From Clostridium beijerinckii HUN142 (GTDB lineage: Bacteria > Bacillota > Clostridia > Clostridiales > Clostridiaceae), in NCBI RefSeq assembly GCF_000621745.1, contig NZ_KK211335.1, positions 76,490 to 140,489 on the forward strand: a DNA stretch of 64,000 nt. Reading direction: 5' to 3'. The notes under the pieces were generated by a model. That model saw nothing but the letters and a program-made list of their open reading frames with translations. It had not been told where the DNA came from and did no database searches. The translations under genes and the position numbers were made by a program. Of the stretch, positions 33,670 through 42,475 are shown one piece after another (positions within the stretch are counted from its first letter, which is position 1; each line of letters opens with the position of its first letter).

Positions 33670-33767
33670 GAATTGAAAGTGTATTAATAATATAAACTAA
33701 CTTTAAAGAATTGATTATTAAGTGAAACTTGATTCAGTTGCATTTTGGACTTCGTCTTAATATTGGT

Positions 33768-33842
33768 AAACTTATGTAATGTAGTATAGCTGTTATCTTC
33801 AACTTAAAGAAGTATGAGTGTTACAGCAATAGAAATAAAATA
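33768..33842 (+). repeat. Small two-stem repeat element, copy 2
   Basis: GCTGT (33789-33793) pairs with ACAGC (33823-33827) around an inner stem (CTTC..GAAG). It shares CTGTTATC...GAGTGTTACAG with copy 1 at 1979-2078. It lies just upstream of the gntR promoter. Confidence 0.45.
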
Positions 33843-33854
33843 AACAAAAAATTA

Positions 33855-33903
33855 TTGACAAAACTGTTCATACTGTATATATTATATATATACAGTATGA
33901 ACA
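33855..33903 (+). promoter_or_regulatory. Promoter and 39-bp palindromic operator of the GntR/ABC operon
   Basis: TTGACA (33855-33860), 17 bp, TATATT (33878-33883). A near-perfect 39-bp palindrome, TGTTCATACTGTATATA on the left and its complement TATATACAGTATGAACA on the right (33865-33903, centre 33884), covers the spacer and -10 box. Binding by the YtrA-type GntR encoded next would block transcription, giving autorepression. Confidence 0.8.
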
Positions 33904-33924
33904 CAAAGGAGGCGAAGTAGTAAT

Positions 33925-34305
33925 TTGAAAATATTACTTTCTAATAAATCTGATTTGCCTATTTATGAGCAAATTAAAGCTCAAATAAAAGAACAAATCC
34001 TATCAGGCGAAATTTTAGAAAATGAGTTTTTGCCGTCAATAAGACAGCTGGCGAAAGACTTAGGGATAAGTGTTATTACCACAACCAGAGCTTATTCTGA
34101 CCTTGAAAGTGAAGGGTTTATAGCAACTCTTAGAGGAAAGGGAAGTTATGTACTTCCTAAGGATAGCGAAATGGTAAGGGAACAATACTTAAAGAAAATA
34201 GAAGAAGCCCTCATGGTTGCGATTGAAAATGGGAAACTAGCTAATATATCAAATGATGAATTAGTGGTTATGCTAAAAACATTGGCAGATGAGCAAATTA
34301 CATAA
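33925..34305 (+). CDS. GntR family transcriptional regulator, YtrA subfamily
   Basis: 126 residues. A winged helix-turn-helix (residues ~10-75: PIYEQIKAQIKEQILSGEIL, FLPSIRQLAKDLGISVITTT, then LESEGFIATLRGKGSYVL) is followed by a short ~50-residue dimerisation tail. This is the YtrA architecture that regulates ABC transporter operons in response to envelope stress. TTG 33925 is the start, 11 bp after AAGGAGGCG. The 39-bp palindrome over its promoter is the expected operator. It is co-directional with the ABC ATPase and permease genes downstream. Confidence 0.88.
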   Translation: MKILLSNKSDLPIYEQIKAQIKEQILSGEILENEFLPSIRQLAKDLGISVITTTRAYSDLESEGFIATLRGKGSYVLPKDSEMVREQYLKKIEEALMVAIENGKLANISNDELVVMLKTLADEQIT

Positions 34306-34349
34306 AGTGAAACTTTTAAGGTAGAGTTTTATACTCAAGCTGAATTTAG

Positions 34350-34416
34350 CTGAACTTATCCAGGAGCGTGCAGCCGTTATAAGAGAGTGTTACGGATGCT
34401 AGCTATCGGATAAAAT
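34350..34416 (+). repeat. Small two-stem repeat element, copy 3
   Basis: TTATCC (34356-34361) pairs with GGATAA (34408-34413), and CCGT (34374-34377) with ACGG (34392-34395). It starts GAACTTAT and contains GAGTGTTAC, GCTAG and GGATAAA, matching copy 1 at 1979. It lies between gntR and the ABC ATPase, inside the operon. Confidence 0.45.
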
Positions 34417-34483
34417 ATATGAAGGCCTAATTATTACAATACAAATTATTATTAGAAAATATGATTTTAAGGAGTAGAGAAAT

Positions 34484-35338
34484 ATGAATGCACTTGAAAT
34501 AAAGAGTTTAAATAAAACATTTAATAGCTTTGATCTTAAGAATATAAATTTAGAATTACCAAAAGGTTATATATTAGGGTATGTTGGACAAAATGGTGCT
34601 GGGAAGACAACTACTATAAAGCTTATAATGAATCAATTGAAAAAGGATAGTGGAGAAATAAAAGTGTTTGGTAAGAGTTATGAGGATGGAGAAGAAGTCT
34701 ATAAAGATATGATAGGATTTGTCGGAGATGAATGCTATTTTCCAATAAATTTTACATTAAAAGATGTAATTAATACACTAAAAGATTTTTATACTTCATT
34801 TGATGAAAGTAAATTTAATGAGTATGCTGAAAAATGGAACCTGCCTTATAAGAAAAAGATAAAAGAATTTTCAAAGGGAATGAAAGTTAAATTATCTTTT
34901 GCAAGTATTTTATCAAGAAATACAAAACTTCTTCTATTAGATGAGCCAACAAGTGGCCTTGATCCAGTAGTTAGAAATGAGGTTTTAGAAATATTACAGG
35001 AATATATAGCTGATGGAGAAAAAAGCGTTCTATTTTCAACGCACATAACAAGTGATCTTGAAAAGATAACAGATTATATCTTCTTTATTAATGATGGAGA
35101 AAAGGTATTTTATGATACAACAGAAAATGTGCTAGAAAGTCATCTATTGGTTAAAGGCGGCCTTGACGATTTAACAAAAGAATTAGAAGATAAGTTAATT
35201 GGATATAAGTCTTCTAATTTCGGATTTGAAGGATTAATTAATTCAGATAATAGGGAATATGTAAGCAAAGATTTATTGGTAGAAAAACCATCAATGGATG
35301 ACATTGTGATATTTTATATCAATGGAAAAAGAGATTAG
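34484..35338 (+). CDS. ABC transporter ATP-binding protein (YtrB-like)
   Basis: 284 residues. Walker A GQNGAGKTT (36-44), signature-region FSKGMKVKLSFASIL (a diverged LSGGQ written SKGM), Walker B LLLLDEPTSGLDP and H-loop FSTHITSD are present. The ~70-residue C-terminal extension is typical of exporters in the YtrB/CcmA group. It acts with the membrane protein at 35511. Export of a drug, lipid or peptide is likely, but the substrate is unknown. The GntR upstream, with its operator, should control both genes. AAGGAG precedes the ATG. Confidence 0.88.
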   Translation: MNALEIKSLNKTFNSFDLKNINLELPKGYILGYVGQNGAGKTTTIKLIMNQLKKDSGEIKVFGKSYEDGEEVYKDMIGFVGDECYFPINFTLKDVINTLKDFYTSFDESKFNEYAEKWNLPYKKKIKEFSKGMKVKLSFASILSRNTKLLLLDEPTSGLDPVVRNEVLEILQEYIADGEKSVLFSTHITSDLEKITDYIFFINDGEKVFYDTTENVLESHLLVKGGLDDLTKELEDKLIGYKSSNFGFEGLINSDNREYVSKDLLVEKPSMDDIVIFYINGKRD

Positions 35339-35368
35339 TAATAAAATATTCTATTTATATACGTTGCA

Positions 35369-35459
35369 AAAATAATTTTTCATCATAATCTAAAAATATT
35401 TAAAGAATTTTAGATTGAATTGTGAAATGTGCATTGTGAATTGTGGCATATATATTATG
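35369..35459 (+). repeat. AATTGTG-rich dispersed repeat, copy 1
   Basis: TCATCATAATCTAAAAATAT followed by a small palindrome around 35388-35413 and tandem AATTGTG/ATTGTG units, ending CATATATATTATG. It is highly similar to 41064-41170. It splits the ABC ATPase and permease genes. Confidence 0.6.
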
Positions 35460-35510
35460 TTTTATCATTAATTTCATGTATAATTTTTAAAGGGAAAGAG
35501 GTTTTAAAAT

Positions 35511-36170
35511 ATGAATAGATCAGTAAGTTATTTGAAATTTGATTTAAGATTAATAAAAGAAAGTATTAGGCTTTATGTGTTAGCTCCAGCAATATTTTGT
35601 GCTTTATTTATGTTTTCAGGAGAAACATACACTATGGCATTATCATACTTATTTTTCTTTTTAATAATTTTAGCAACAATACCGTTTAGTACTCAGGGTA
35701 ATGAAAAAAGCACTCAGATGTATTATATGTTTCCTGCTAAAATTTCGGATATGGTTCTTGGAAGATTTTTGTATTTAATAGGTGTAGCTTTGTTTATATT
35801 TCTCATTAATACATCTATTGTGACCTATCTATATCAGATTATTAGAGTTCAAAACTTTGAAATTTTAACAATGTTCTTTTGCGGTTTAATGAGCTTAATA
35901 ACTTGTTTTATTCAATATCCTATATATTACAAGTTTGGAATGGAAAAGGGCAAAGCAGTATCATTATTAGTATATCTTTTACCTGCATTCTTCATATTTG
36001 CGTTACCATCATTTTTGGTAAATAAGGATGGTTTTATATTAGAGAAATCTTTAGATTTTATTATAAATAATAAGTTAATATTAATAATTATTAGCATGTT
36101 AGTCACAATACTTATAGGATATATTTCATATAAAATTTCATATAAAATTTGTAAAGCAAAAGAAATATAG
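35511..36170 (+). CDS. ABC-2 type membrane protein
   Basis: 219 residues with about six membrane segments: pairs near residues 22-55 and 85-110, then 123-140, 150-172 and 188-210. Between the second and third is the short cytosolic loop STQGNEKSTQMYYMFPAKISDMVLGRF, typical of ABC-2 permeases of the bacitracin and lantibiotic self-protection type. It pairs with the ATPase encoded 172 bp upstream. AGAGG at about 35498 lies 9 bp from the ATG. A dispersed repeat separates it from the ATPase gene, but no terminator is seen, so co-transcription is likely. Confidence 0.75.
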   Translation: MNRSVSYLKFDLRLIKESIRLYVLAPAIFCALFMFSGETYTMALSYLFFFLIILATIPFSTQGNEKSTQMYYMFPAKISDMVLGRFLYLIGVALFIFLINTSIVTYLYQIIRVQNFEILTMFFCGLMSLITCFIQYPIYYKFGMEKGKAVSLLVYLLPAFFIFALPSFLVNKDGFILEKSLDFIINNKLILIIISMLVTILIGYISYKISYKICKAKEI

Positions 36171-36353
36171 TGTATAAAAGATATTTATTAAAAAATATTT
36201 ATAAATATTAAGTATAAATTAAGGTAAATTTAATATTTTTTCTATCATTTATTAATAAAAAATATGTATAATAGAAATATGATGAAAAGTAAATTATTAA
36301 CATACATTGTATTTTTATCATAAATAATGAGTATTTACAGGGGGAAAGAAACA

Positions 36354-37349
36354 ATGAAAATGAAAAAAACTTTGGCATTCATTATGACAGCAGCTTTAAC
36401 TGTTGGAACAATGGCTGGATGTAGCCAAGCAACACTTAATTATGCACAGGAGCTTTCAAATACCGCTAAATGGGAGGCAACAACATCAAGTATTGATGGA
36501 GATGTAAATATCAATGTAAAAGGAAAAGATGGAACTGAAACAAAACAAGAAATAAAATTTGCAGCTACTGGATATACAGCAAAAGATAAATCATATGTTG
36601 ATATGACATTTACTGATCCAGCAGGAAAGCTTAATATTCCAGAACTTAAAGCATATTGCGATGGAACTACAAGTTATATAAATAAGAGCTTTTACCAAGG
36701 AATATCTTCTTTAACTGGACAAAGCGCTCCAACAGGTTTAAATAATATAACTCAAGATTATATAGGTATTGATACAGAAGCATCAGGTGTTGATGTGACT
36801 AAATTAAAAGCACTAATGACTCAACCTGATGGAATGGTTGAATTTGGAAAGATGATATTTGGAGGAAATACTGATCTTGATTTACCTTTCGTTCAAGATG
36901 GAAGAGAATATACAATAAGTCTTGATGCAGATAAAACTGTAGATTTAGCTGCAAAAGCATTAAAAGCAACAGCTAATAATTTAGATAATCTTAATAGTAC
37001 ATTTAAGTTAGGATTGCCAGCTGAAAGTATTACACAGATGAAAACTGCTGCTAACAGCCCAGAATTTGATAAATCATTACCTGAAATTAAGGCAGCATTA
37101 GCTGGAACAACTATTAATTCAAAAGAAGTGTTCACAGATAATGATTATAGCTCAGATTTCAATATGAATTTACAAATTAAAGATTTTGGAACTATTGCAT
37201 TAACTATGAAAAGAACAGATACTAAGAGTGATGTTAAAGGGATAACATTCCCAACTAGCACATTAAAAGTTTCTCAAGAAGAGTTTAATAAATTAATGGT
37301 TCCAGCAAATAAAACTATAGCATCATCTACAAATGTAGTATCAAAATAA
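36354..37349 (+). CDS. Putative lipoprotein, uncharacterised
   Basis: 331 residues. Signal peptide MKMKKTLAFIMTAALTVGTMAGC with lipobox MAGC (Cys 23), then a helical and Thr/Ser/Asn-rich mature region with LPFVQDGREYTISLDADKTV in the middle and a C-terminal SDFNMNLQIKDFGTIALTMK. The arrangement (strands with substrate-like loops) resembles LppX/DUF-type lipoproteins, but I do not recognise the family. ATG 36354 is chosen because AGGGGGAAAG (36339-36348) precedes it; the frame is open from 36327. It is monocistronic, with a terminator at 37387. Confidence 0.7.
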   Translation: MKMKKTLAFIMTAALTVGTMAGCSQATLNYAQELSNTAKWEATTSSIDGDVNINVKGKDGTETKQEIKFAATGYTAKDKSYVDMTFTDPAGKLNIPELKAYCDGTTSYINKSFYQGISSLTGQSAPTGLNNITQDYIGIDTEASGVDVTKLKALMTQPDGMVEFGKMIFGGNTDLDLPFVQDGREYTISLDADKTVDLAAKALKATANNLDNLNSTFKLGLPAESITQMKTAANSPEFDKSLPEIKAALAGTTINSKEVFTDNDYSSDFNMNLQIKDFGTIALTMKRTDTKSDVKGITFPTSTLKVSQEEFNKLMVPANKTIASSTNVVSK

Positions 37350-37386
37350 TACTTTAAAATAACTAAATAAAAGTTGTATCAGAATT

Positions 37387-37427
37387 GGACCGCTTCTTAT
37401 CAAGTAGATAAGGAGTGGTTCATTTTG
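37387..37427 (+). terminator. Terminator of the lipoprotein gene
   Basis: GGACCGCTTCTTAT (37387-37400) pairs with ATAAGGAGTGGTTC (37408-37421, two wobble pairs), followed by ATTTTG. Confidence 0.75.
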
Positions 37428-37434
37428 ATATAGC

Positions 37435-37535
37435 TTTTTTTATTCTCTAGGAATTTATATTGGTGGACAATCTGTGGATATTGTGCTCATTGTTGGTATA
37501 AATTATGAAAAAGGCTGATTAAGAAGGTCGTGTTT
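37435..37535 (+). repeat. TATTCTCTAGGAA repeat, copy 2
   Basis: Begins TTATTCTCTAGGAATTTATA and ends AAGGCTGATTAAGAAGGTCG. It is homologous to 31770-31853, with the extra TTGTGCTCATTGTTGGTATA. Both copies directly follow a gene end and precede a new transcription unit. Confidence 0.55.
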
Positions 37536-37678
37536 TAAATGTGGAAACTTAATTACAATATATATGATTTGAATATGTTTTTAGAATTAAAGTAAAATTT
37601 TGTATGAACATATTGTTTTGAACAATGAAAGGTGTTAATATAATATTGTTCAAAATATGAACCTTGTGGAGGGGGAAA

Positions 37679-38470
37679 ATGGGTAAAGTAAAAACAGCAG
37701 TAATTCTAGCAGCTGGAATGGGATCAAGATTGCAGGATATAACAAAGGATATGTTACCAAAAGGATTTATAAGGGTAAATGGGAAAAGCTTGATAGAAAG
37801 ATCTATTGAGAAATTAAGAAGTCTAGGCATAGATAAAATTTATATAGTAACAGGACATTTGCATGAATTTTATGATGAGCTAGCAAAAGATAAAAATTAT
37901 ATAGAAACAAGAAAAAATAGAAAATATAAAGCTACTGGCAGCATGACTTCACTATCAATTCTTGAAGATGAATTAAAAGAAGACTTTCTGTTGCTTGAAA
38001 GTGATTTAATATATGAAGTTTATGCACTAATAAAGACTATAAATTTTGAAGAAAATGATTGTGTTTTATTAAGTGGAAAAACAGATTCCGGAGATGAATG
38101 CTATGTAGAAGTTAGAGATAATAACTTATATAAAATATCCAAAAGAGAAGAAGATATAGGACATGTATATGGGGAATTGGTCGGTATTTCTAAAATATCG
38201 TTAGAGCTATATAAAGAAATGCTGAAGCAGTATAAAGAATTTAATAGGAAAATATATGATTATGATAGCCTTTTTGCAGATAAGTGTGAGAAGTCAAAGA
38301 GATATGACTATGAAGATGCAATATTTGATGCTGCTAAAAAAAGGAAAGTAGGATATTTAAAGATTGAAAACTTAGTATGGGGAGAAGTAGATGATAAAAA
38401 TCATCTTGAAAGAATAAAAAAATCAATTATTCCAAAGTTAGAAAAAAGTTCGGAAGAAAGGGCTGTATAA
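37679..38470 (+). CDS. Nucleotidyltransferase, probable 2-aminoethylphosphonate cytidylyltransferase (PntC/LicC-like)
   Basis: 263 residues of the NTP-transferase family. AVILAAGMGSRLQDITKDML (8-27) is the nucleotide-binding signature, GKSLIERSIEKLRSLG follows, then KATGSMTSLSILEDELKEDF and LLLESDLIYE with metal-binding acidic residues. LicC-type enzymes make CDP-choline, and PntC makes CMP-aminoethylphosphonate. Its place as first gene of an aminoethylphosphonate biosynthesis cluster supports the second. ATG 37679 lies behind GGAGGGGG. The product would feed attachment of the phosphonate to a lipid or glycan. Confidence 0.75.
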   Translation: MGKVKTAVILAAGMGSRLQDITKDMLPKGFIRVNGKSLIERSIEKLRSLGIDKIYIVTGHLHEFYDELAKDKNYIETRKNRKYKATGSMTSLSILEDELKEDFLLLESDLIYEVYALIKTINFEENDCVLLSGKTDSGDECYVEVRDNNLYKISKREEDIGHVYGELVGISKISLELYKEMLKQYKEFNRKIYDYDSLFADKCEKSKRYDYEDAIFDAAKKRKVGYLKIENLVWGEVDDKNHLERIKKSIIPKLEKSSEERAV

Positions 38471-38576
38471 AGAAGCTGTGTAAATAATGCTCTAAATCAA
38501 TAGGCTTTTTGCGGTTGATTTTTAAGATCTACAAATATAGATATAAATCTAGAAAAATAGGAGAGTGTGAAAGAAT

Positions 38577-39875
38577 ATGAAGACAGTTTATGTTGCTATG
38601 AGTGCTGATATAATTCATCAAGGACATTTAAATGTATTAAATGAAGCAAGAAGATTTGGAGATATAATAGTAGGATTGCATACAGATGAGGTTATAAGAG
38701 GTTATTGGAGAAATCCAATAATGAAATATGATGAGAGAAAAGAAGTAATGAGTAATATTAAAGGGGTTATATCAGTAATTCCTCAAGAAAGCTTAGATCA
38801 AGTTCCAAACCTTCTTGAAATTAAACCTAACTATGTTATTCATGGAGATGATTGGAAGGAAGGTTCACAAAAGGAGTTAAGGGAAAAGGTTATAGATGCG
38901 CTAAAAGAATGGGGAGGAGAACTTGTAGAAGTTCCATATACTAAAGGGGTTTCAATTTCAAAACTAGATGAGGAATTAGCTCAAATAGGTATAACGCCTC
39001 AAATGAGAATGAAAGGACTAAAGGAACTAATTTATTCAAAGAAACCGTTAAGAATACTTGAAGCTCATAATGGTTTAACTGGGCTAATTGTTGAAAAGAC
39101 TAAAGTTCAAAAGGATGGGAAAATAAAAGAGTTTGATGGTATGTGGATTAGTTCTCTATGTGATTCAACAGCCAAAGGAAAACCTGATATAGAGCTGGTA
39201 GATTTAACATCAAGATTAAATACAATCAATGATATCTTAGAGGTGACAACCAAACCAATAATTGTTGATGGAGATACAGGAGGACAAATTGAACACTTTG
39301 TTTATACAGTTAAGACTTTAGAGAGATTAGGAGTTTCAGCAGTCATTATTGAAGATAAAACTGGTCTCAAGAAAAACTCATTATTTGGAACAGAGGTGCA
39401 GCAAACGCAAGATACAATAGAACATTTCTGTGACAAAATAAGAGCGGGGAGGGAAGTTAGAGTCACTAGTGATTTCATGATAATTTCGAGAATTGAAAGT
39501 TTAATTGCAGGGGCTGGAATGGATGATGCTATAGAAAGGGCTAGAGCTTATATTGAAGCAGGCACAGATGGTATTATGATTCATAGTAAAGAGAAAGATG
39601 GAAGAGAAATTATTGAATTCTGTAGAAGGTATAATGAGTTTGAAAATCGAGTACCTTTAGTGGTAGTCCCAACTTCATATAATTTTATGAAAGAGGAAGA
39701 ACTAAGGGAGTTAGGAGTTAACGTTATTATCTATGCAAATCATCTTATAAGAAGTGCATATCCAGCAATGGTAAATACAGCGAAAAGTATTTTAGAGAAT
39801 GGAAGATCAAAAGAAGCTTCAATAAATTGTATGCCTATAAAAGAAATACTTACGTTGATTCCAGGAGGAATGTAA
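38577..39875 (+). CDS. aepX: Cytidylyltransferase-PEP mutase fusion
   Basis: 432 residues in two domains. Residues 1-~130 are a TagD-like cytidylyltransferase fold with the HxGH motif HQGH (14-17) and a late GVSISKL in place of the usual ISTTxI. Residues ~140-432 are phosphoenolpyruvate mutase: DGDTGG (231-236, metal-binding Asp) and EDKTGLKKNS (259-268), which fits the mutase signature EDKx5NS and separates it from lyases. The mutase rearranges phosphoenolpyruvate to phosphonopyruvate, the entry to nearly all natural phosphonates. The fused N-terminal domain probably activates a product with CTP. TAGGAGAG precedes the ATG. Confidence 0.85.
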   Translation: MKTVYVAMSADIIHQGHLNVLNEARRFGDIIVGLHTDEVIRGYWRNPIMKYDERKEVMSNIKGVISVIPQESLDQVPNLLEIKPNYVIHGDDWKEGSQKELREKVIDALKEWGGELVEVPYTKGVSISKLDEELAQIGITPQMRMKGLKELIYSKKPLRILEAHNGLTGLIVEKTKVQKDGKIKEFDGMWISSLCDSTAKGKPDIELVDLTSRLNTINDILEVTTKPIIVDGDTGGQIEHFVYTVKTLERLGVSAVIIEDKTGLKKNSLFGTEVQQTQDTIEHFCDKIRAGREVRVTSDFMIISRIESLIAGAGMDDAIERARAYIEAGTDGIMIHSKEKDGREIIEFCRRYNEFENRVPLVVVPTSYNFMKEEELRELGVNVIIYANHLIRSAYPAMVNTAKSILENGRSKEASINCMPIKEILTLIPGGM

Positions 39876-39920
39876 TTAAGTACAATCAGCATAAAACCAA
39901 TATTTAAGGAGTTAAAAAGA

Positions 39921-41054
39921 ATGATTGAAGTAAAAGAGTTTTATAATGAGCTATTAAATAATAATATAGATTTCTTTACAGGGGTTCCGGATTCCTTACT
40001 AAAGTCTTTTTGTGCATACATTAAGGAAAATGTAAGTAGCGAAAAGAATATAATTTCAGCTAATGAGGGGAATGCAATAGGAATAGCAGCAGGATATCAC
40101 TTGGCAACAAAGAAAATTGCTCTAGTATACATGCAAAACTCAGGCCTTGGAAATGCATTAAATCCGCTTGTATCACTTACAGATGAATTGGTCTATAGTA
40201 TACCAGTGCTTTTAATAGTTGGCTGGAGAGGTGAGCCAAATAAGAAAGATGAACCCCAACATAAGAAACAAGGACTTGTTACAATAGAAATATTAGATCT
40301 GCTAAGCATTAAATATGATATTTTAGATAATAACACAAGCAATGATGAAATGAGAAAAAAGATAAGGAAAGCCAATAATTATATGAAGGAAAATAACGAG
40401 CCCTATGCATTGGTAGTAAAGAAGGATACTTTTGATGAATATCAAATAAAGTATGATAAAACTTTGGATTTAGAAATGACTAGGGAAGATGCTATAGAGA
40501 TTGTAATGTCTAAAATGAAAGAAAAATCAGTTGTGGTATCGACAACGGGAATGGCATCGAGGGAACTTTTTGAATTGAGAGAAAGATACAATGGAGATCA
40601 TAGTAAGGATTTTTTAACAGTAGGATCTATGGGACATGCATCGCAAATAGCATTGGGAATTGCATTAAGCAGGAAAGACAGAGATGTTTATTGTATTGAT
40701 GGAGATGGTGCTTTAATAATGCATCTTGGTGGTTTAGCTATAATAGGAAATCAAAATACAGATAATCTTAAGCATATTTTGATAAACAATGGAGCTCATG
40801 ATTCAGTAGGAGGCCAAGAAACTGTAGGATTTAAAATAGATACTTTAGCTATTGCTAAAGCATGTGGGTATAAAGAATTCTATTCATGTAGTTCAAGAGA
40901 TGAGTTACTTGGGGTATCAGAAAAAATAAGCAATGAAAAAGGTCCTGTATTTTTAGAGATAAAAGTAAAAAAGGGTTCGAGAAAAGATTTAGGAAGACCT
41001 ACAAAAACACCAATTGAAAATAAAGAAATGTTTATGAAAGCTTTAGAAAATTAA
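39921..41054 (+). CDS. aepY: Phosphonopyruvate decarboxylase
   Basis: 377 residues of the thiamine-diphosphate family. The N-terminal pyrimidine domain has NNNIDFFTGVPDSLLKSFCA and EGNAIGIAAGYHL (catalytic Glu). The C-terminal ThDP-binding motif is GDGALIMHLGG with the distal NNGAHDSVGGQETVGF. It converts phosphonopyruvate to phosphonoacetaldehyde, pulling the unfavourable mutase step forward. It lies 45 bp after the mutase gene with AAGGAG, as second enzyme of the route. Sulfopyruvate decarboxylase is the closest alternative, but the mutase neighbour decides. Confidence 0.9.
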   Translation: MIEVKEFYNELLNNNIDFFTGVPDSLLKSFCAYIKENVSSEKNIISANEGNAIGIAAGYHLATKKIALVYMQNSGLGNALNPLVSLTDELVYSIPVLLIVGWRGEPNKKDEPQHKKQGLVTIEILDLLSIKYDILDNNTSNDEMRKKIRKANNYMKENNEPYALVVKKDTFDEYQIKYDKTLDLEMTREDAIEIVMSKMKEKSVVVSTTGMASRELFELRERYNGDHSKDFLTVGSMGHASQIALGIALSRKDRDVYCIDGDGALIMHLGGLAIIGNQNTDNLKHILINNGAHDSVGGQETVGFKIDTLAIAKACGYKEFYSCSSRDELLGVSEKISNEKGPVFLEIKVKKGSRKDLGRPTKTPIENKEMFMKALEN

Positions 41055-41063
41055 TATATATCA

Positions 41064-41170
41064 AAAACAATTCCTCATCATAATTCTAAAAATATTTCAA
41101 GAATTTTAGCCGTAATTGTGAATTATGAAATGTGCATTGTGAATTGTGAATTGCAACATATATATATTAT
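41064..41170 (+). repeat. AATTGTG-rich dispersed repeat, copy 2
   Basis: TCATCATAATTCTAAAAATA, palindromic centre, then several AATTGTG/CATTGTG/AATTATG units and CATATATATATTAT. It is very similar to 35369-35459, with extra tandem units, so unit number varies between copies. It sits inside the phosphonate cluster between aepY and the aminotransferase. Confidence 0.6.
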
Positions 41171-41334
41171 AAAAATTTTAATTCATTGAAGTTTGTCTTA
41201 AATCATCAGATAATGCAAGCAGGATACTTTTATAATGAATGAATTATATTATTTAGAATTTATATATAAAAGAAAATAGGATGGTATGCTGATTTGTTAT
41301 TTTTTTGATTAAACCGCGTAGGGAGGAAATTAAT

Positions 41335-42459
41335 TTGGAAATCAGAAGAAATATATTATTAAATCCAGGACCTGCTACTACATCAGATACAGTAAAACTT
41401 GCTCAAATTGTACCCGATATTTGTCCAAGAGAAAAGGAATTTGGGAGCATTATGGAGTTTGTATCAAGAGAACTTACTGAATTTGTAGGTTCAAATGAAA
41501 AGTATACAACCATACTATTTGGAGGATCGGGAACTGCAGCAGTTGAAGCAATTTTAAGTTCGGCAGTGGACAATAAAACAATATTGATAATTAACAATGG
41601 AGCTTATGGTAAGCGAATGTGCGAAATTGCAGAAATATATAATCTAAATTATATAGAATTTAAAAGTTCTCCAATGGAACCAATAAATGCAAAAGAGTTG
41701 GAAGAAATAATTAGAAAAAATAATGAAGAAAGCAAAATAAATGATTGCAGAGTTATAAGTCATTTAGCAGTAGTCCATCATGAGACTACAACAGGGCTAT
41801 TAAATGATATAGAATTACTAGGTGAAATTTGCAAGAAATATAATATTGATATGATAGTAGACGCAATGAGTTCATTTGCAGGGATACCTATAGGTATGGA
41901 TAAGATGAATATAAGATATTTAGCATCGAGTTCAAATAAATGCATACAAGGTATGGCAGGAATAAGCTTTGTAATAGCAGATAAGAAGGCTTTGAATAAA
42001 ACTCAAAATATAAAACCTAGAAATCTCTACCTTAATATATACAAACAATATTCATATTTTAAAGATAATTATCAAATGAGATTTACGCCGCCAGTTCAAA
42101 TACTTTATGCATTAAAGCAGGCAATAATAGAGGCTAAGAGTGAGACAATAGATAAGAGATATAAGAGATATAAAGAGTGTTGCAAAATTTTATGGGATGG
42201 ATTGGATAGACTTAATTTGAATATATTAATAGATAAGCACATATCATCAATGCTTTTGACTTCAGTAATTGAGCCACAGATAAAAAATTATGAATTCGAT
42301 AGATTACATGATTACTTATATAGCAGGGGATTTACTATATATCCAGGAAAGATATCTTCAGAAAACACATTTAGAATAGCTAATATAGGTGATATATATC
42401 CAGATGATATGAGGAGATTTGTAAAAATATTAGAAGAGTATTTTACAGGTATTATATAA
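41335..42459 (+). CDS. phnW: 2-aminoethylphosphonate aminotransferase
   Basis: 374 residues, a class V PLP aminotransferase. LLNPGPATTSD (8-18) is the family start motif, LFGGSGTAAVEAI (61-73) binds phosphate, DAMSSFAGIPI (176-186) carries the ring Asp, and SSSNKCIQGMAG (198-209) has the Schiff-base Lys202. In the biosynthetic direction it aminates phosphonoacetaldehyde to 2-aminoethylphosphonate. TTG 41335 is chosen because AGGGAGG lies 8 bp upstream; the frame opens at 41305. It ends the phosphonate gene set, and its stop lies within a hairpin shared with the convergent znuB. Confidence 0.88.
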   Translation: MEIRRNILLNPGPATTSDTVKLAQIVPDICPREKEFGSIMEFVSRELTEFVGSNEKYTTILFGGSGTAAVEAILSSAVDNKTILIINNGAYGKRMCEIAEIYNLNYIEFKSSPMEPINAKELEEIIRKNNEESKINDCRVISHLAVVHHETTTGLLNDIELLGEICKKYNIDMIVDAMSSFAGIPIGMDKMNIRYLASSSNKCIQGMAGISFVIADKKALNKTQNIKPRNLYLNIYKQYSYFKDNYQMRFTPPVQILYALKQAIIEAKSETIDKRYKRYKECCKILWDGLDRLNLNILIDKHISSMLLTSVIEPQIKNYEFDRLHDYLYSRGFTIYPGKISSENTFRIANIGDIYPDDMRRFVKILEEYFTGII

Positions 42460-42469
42460 TAATACCTGT
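42445..42469. terminator. Hairpin between phnW and znuB
   Basis: ACAGGTATTAT (42445-42455) pairs with ATAATACCTGT (42459-42469). It covers the phnW stop codon and lies 7 bp from the end of znuB. T-runs are weak on both sides, so its termination strength is uncertain. Confidence 0.6.
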
Positions 42470-42475
42470 ATTAGC

